NCBI GenBank assembly: GCA_027031945.1
Contig: JALVPE010000038.1
Location: 1-15,481, forward strand
Source: Candidatus Moraniibacteriota bacterium
Lineage (GTDB): Bacteria; Patescibacteriota; Minisyncoccia; Moranbacterales; GCA-2747515
Reading direction: 5' to 3'
DNA: 15,481 bases
Below the pieces are notes generated by a model, which was not told the origin of the DNA, did no database searches, and worked only from the letters and a program-made list of their open reading frames with translations. Each line of letters begins with the position of its first letter. Positions within the stretch are counted from its first letter, which is position 1. The translations under genes were made by a program, and so were the position numbers. Positions 13,629 through 15,481 of the stretch are shown piece after piece.

Positions 13629-14204
13629 ATGAAAGCAAAAAAACAAAATATTGTAGCGATTTTGGAGTCAGTGTTGTTTATGTATGGAAGAGAAATGTCT
13701 TTTTCACGAATTGGTGAATTACTTGGTTTATCTGAGAATGAAGTAAAAGACGTTATTGATAGGTTACAAAAGGAATATGAAGCACGAAAAAATTGTGGTT
13801 TGCATATTATTGTGCAAGATGAACAAGTGCAGATGGTAACACATCCCGGTTCAGCAACAGTTATTGAACAAATGACAAAAAAGGAGCTGGAGGGACCACT
13901 GACACCTGTTGCAAGTGAAGTGTTGGCAATTATTGCATATCGTGGACCAATTAATAAAATTGATATTGAGGCAATCCGTGGTGTAAATTGCTCTTTTACT
14001 TTGCGAAATTTACTACGACGAGGACTTATTGAGAGAATTGTAAGTGATGACAGTAGACATTTACAACAATATAAAACCACAATTGATTTTTTGCGTGTGC
14101 TGGGTATTGACTCTGTAGATGAATTGCCAGAATATGAAGAACTTTCTCGTGATAAGCGAATTGATGCAATTTTATACAATGAGCAAAATAACAATGAATC
14201 TTAA
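13629..14204 (+). CDS. scpB: Segregation and condensation protein B
   Basis: ScpB forms a dimer that binds the central part of ScpA in the SMC-ScpAB condensin. The 191 residues match the family length. Two winged-helix domains can be traced. The first, about 1-80, contains ILESVLFMYGREMSFSRI and a DVIDRLQKEYEARKNCG recognition region. The second, about 90-165, contains the diagnostic LSxxxxE-like stretch TPVASEVLAIIAYRGPINKIDIEAIRG in two halves, followed by a LLRRGLIERI helix. The C-terminal tail is polar (NEQNNNES). The stop codon TAA (14202-14204) overlaps the ATG of the next gene by one base, indicating translational coupling. Confidence 0.94.
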   Translation: MKAKKQNIVAILESVLFMYGREMSFSRIGELLGLSENEVKDVIDRLQKEYEARKNCGLHIIVQDEQVQMVTHPGSATVIEQMTKKELEGPLTPVASEVLAIIAYRGPINKIDIEAIRGVNCSFTLRNLLRRGLIERIVSDDSRHLQQYKTTIDFLRVLGIDSVDELPEYEELSRDKRIDAILYNEQNNNES

Positions 14205-15271
14205 TGGTTGAAAAAATTACTACAAAACAACGCACAACACTTGTAACATATCCGATTGCTGTTTTTGTATTTTTTGCTTTTTTGGTAGGTGTGAGTATTT
14301 TCTTGAATTATGTAGAAAGCAAGTCTAAACAAAATGAGATAAATAAAAATGTAAATATACAAATAAATACAAGTCAAAAAGAAAAACAATTAAAAACAGT
14401 TTTGTCAAAACAAGGTGATTTACTAACTAGAGCTACTTATCAACCAATTAAAAAAGAAGATTTTTCAGCTTTAACCTTAGAGAATGCACATGCAGCGATT
14501 ATACTTGATGTGGATTCGGGGACAATTCTGTGGGAAAAAAATGCAACAGAAAAAAGAGCAATTGCGTCAATTACTAAATTAGTAACAGCCATGATAGTTA
14601 TTGATCGTGTGCGTGATTTAAATGAAGTGGTGACGATCCCAGAGTCTGTCTTGAGTATTGAGGGTACAACTGTAGGTTGCCCAACATCTGTAATTTGCAA
14701 TAGTGAACCATTTCATGCAAATGAAAGAGTATATTTAAAAGACGTTCTTCGCTCTATGCTTATGTTTAGTGCTAATGATGCAGCAACAGTTTTAGCAATT
14801 CATATTTCAGGAAGTGAAGAAGAATTTGCAAAATTAATGAATGCACGAATGAAAGAAATTGGTGCTGGCAATACACATTTTTGTCGTCCGTCAGGTTTGG
14901 AATTTGATGAAGATGTTGAATCATGCTATTCCAGTGCATATGATATTGCACGTGTAATGGCACACTTACTTAGATATGATAAATATGATGTATTGTGGGA
15001 TATGATGCGTACAAAAGAAGCAACATTTAAATCAGTTGATGGAACAATTGAACATAAATTAAAAAACACAGACAGACTTATCGGAGAGTTGCCAAATCTA
15101 GTAGGAGCAAAAACAGGATTTACACCCAGAGCAGGATATTGTCTGGCACTTGCCACATCTGATGCAAGTGGTAAGCATAAAATAGTTTCAGTAGTATTGG
15201 ATGATTATCATCGCTTTGACGATGTACAAAAAATGAGCGCATGGGCATTTGAAAACTATACTTGGCAGTAA
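14204..15271 (+). CDS. dacA: Penicillin-binding D-alanyl-D-alanine carboxypeptidase (PBP5/DacA family)
   Basis: The enzyme trims the terminal D-Ala of peptidoglycan pentapeptides outside the cytoplasmic membrane. The 355 residues start with a short cytoplasmic stretch and a membrane anchor at about 16-36. A polar linker rich in Lys, Gln and Asn (37-82) leads to the transpeptidase-like domain. The three active-site motifs are Ser122-I-T-Lys125, Ser189-A-Asn191 and Lys303-T-Gly305. Cys159 and Cys165 lie in a small insertion between the first two motifs and could form a disulfide. Unlike PBP5 it is N-terminally anchored, with no C-terminal amphipathic helix; the chain stops soon after the catalytic domain (AFENYTWQ). 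In Bacillus, dacB also lies near scpAB. The start overlaps the scpB stop as TAATG. Beta-lactamase is unlikely given the D,D-peptidase motif layout. Confidence 0.9.
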   Translation: MVEKITTKQRTTLVTYPIAVFVFFAFLVGVSIFLNYVESKSKQNEINKNVNIQINTSQKEKQLKTVLSKQGDLLTRATYQPIKKEDFSALTLENAHAAIILDVDSGTILWEKNATEKRAIASITKLVTAMIVIDRVRDLNEVVTIPESVLSIEGTTVGCPTSVICNSEPFHANERVYLKDVLRSMLMFSANDAATVLAIHISGSEEEFAKLMNARMKEIGAGNTHFCRPSGLEFDEDVESCYSSAYDIARVMAHLLRYDKYDVLWDMMRTKEATFKSVDGTIEHKLKNTDRLIGELPNLVGAKTGFTPRAGYCLALATSDASGKHKIVSVVLDDYHRFDDVQKMSAWAFENYTWQ

Positions 15272-15339
15272 AAAATACACGCAAAAAAGATGATAATTTT
15301 TGCAATGGATAGTTTTTCCATGTAAGTTAAATTTGATTT

Positions 15340-15481
15340 ATGAATAAAAAAATAATTGTGAACTTGATTATTATTTTAATATTGGGCAGTGTTGTCTTTT
15401 GGTTCAGTTTTAAAAAGACTGATTCTAATATTGTGGTATTACAAGTAAAAAATTATGAGAATAATATTATCAATGTTTTAT
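15340..15481 (+). CDS. N-terminus of a membrane-anchored protein (cut by the right window edge)
   Basis: An ATG at 15340 opens a frame that stays open for 47 codons to the window end. The start MNKKIIVNLIIILILG is followed by VVFWFSF and then a polar stretch (KKTDSNIVVLQVKNYENN). This is a basic N-terminus plus a hydrophobic helix at about 5-23, so either a signal anchor or an uncleaved signal peptide with an extracytoplasmic domain. It begins 68 nt after dacA, with no clear terminator between them, so it may belong to the same operon. The family cannot be judged from this fragment. Confidence 0.6.
   Translation, partial: MNKKIIVNLIIILILGSVVFWFSFKKTDSNIVVLQVKNYENNIINVL

Noticed and set aside
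13625..14194. Minus-strand open frame of 189 codons opposite scpB
   Set aside because: Ser/Ile-rich shadow of the clearly identified scpB gene; no independent support.
15281..15303. Terminator after dacA
   Set aside because: GCAAAAA/TTTTTGC forms a 7-bp A-T-rich stem with a 9-nt loop and no T-run after it, so it is too weak to call.

Overview
This AT-rich window carries only plus-strand genes, tightly packed and with very short gaps. It looks like part of a small bacterial genome, most likely a Candidatus Patescibacteria (CPR) member. That is inference from three things: a 122-residue four-helix membrane protein of a type I know from CPR genomes, a giant secreted protein with cysteine-rich CG...LC...WxC...C repeats, and palindromic intergenic repeats ending in CTAGATT...AATGAC. 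TGA is used as a stop by the hydrolase gene and mnmA, and both proteins end at family-typical lengths. This argues against the recoded TGA of Gracilibacteria/Absconditabacteria.

Region 1 (1-3390) is a surface-protein locus. The window opens in the last 41 codons of a gene whose 3' end is duplicated exactly (159 nt) at the end of the next gene. That gene encodes a 1034-residue secreted protein built like two proteins fused: signal peptide, beta-rich ectodomain and membrane helix, then a second signal-peptide-like segment and a cysteine-rich repeat ectodomain. Each copy ends in a rho-independent terminator, and the two hairpins show base-pair-preserving changes. Region 2 (3390-3903) is non-coding with a degenerate palindromic repeat, a large stem-loop, a possible coding remnant and a good sigma70-type promoter.

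Region 3 (3904-9284) holds core genes: a small membrane protein, gyrB, an internally duplicated helical protein of unknown function, secY (outside a ribosomal-protein operon), acylphosphatase and an alpha/beta hydrolase. Region 4 (9285-9613) is non-coding. It holds two inverted copies of the palindromic repeat, an extended -10 promoter and a leader hairpin followed by a T-run.

Region 5 (9614-12849) is a thymidylate cluster: tmk, thyA and folA. ThyA makes dTMP and leaves dihydrofolate, FolA recycles the folate, and Tmk phosphorylates dTMP. A 38-residue membrane peptide gene and the tRNA 2-thiouridylase gene mnmA follow. Region 6 (12902-15271) is scpA-scpB-dacA: two condensin partners, then a penicillin-binding D,D-carboxypeptidase whose start codon overlaps the scpB stop. 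A membrane-anchored protein gene runs off the right edge.

Several genes have a strong -10 box (often extended, TGnTATAAT) only 6-12 nt before the start codon, implying leaderless or near-leaderless mRNAs. This also corrects the starts of at least three genes.
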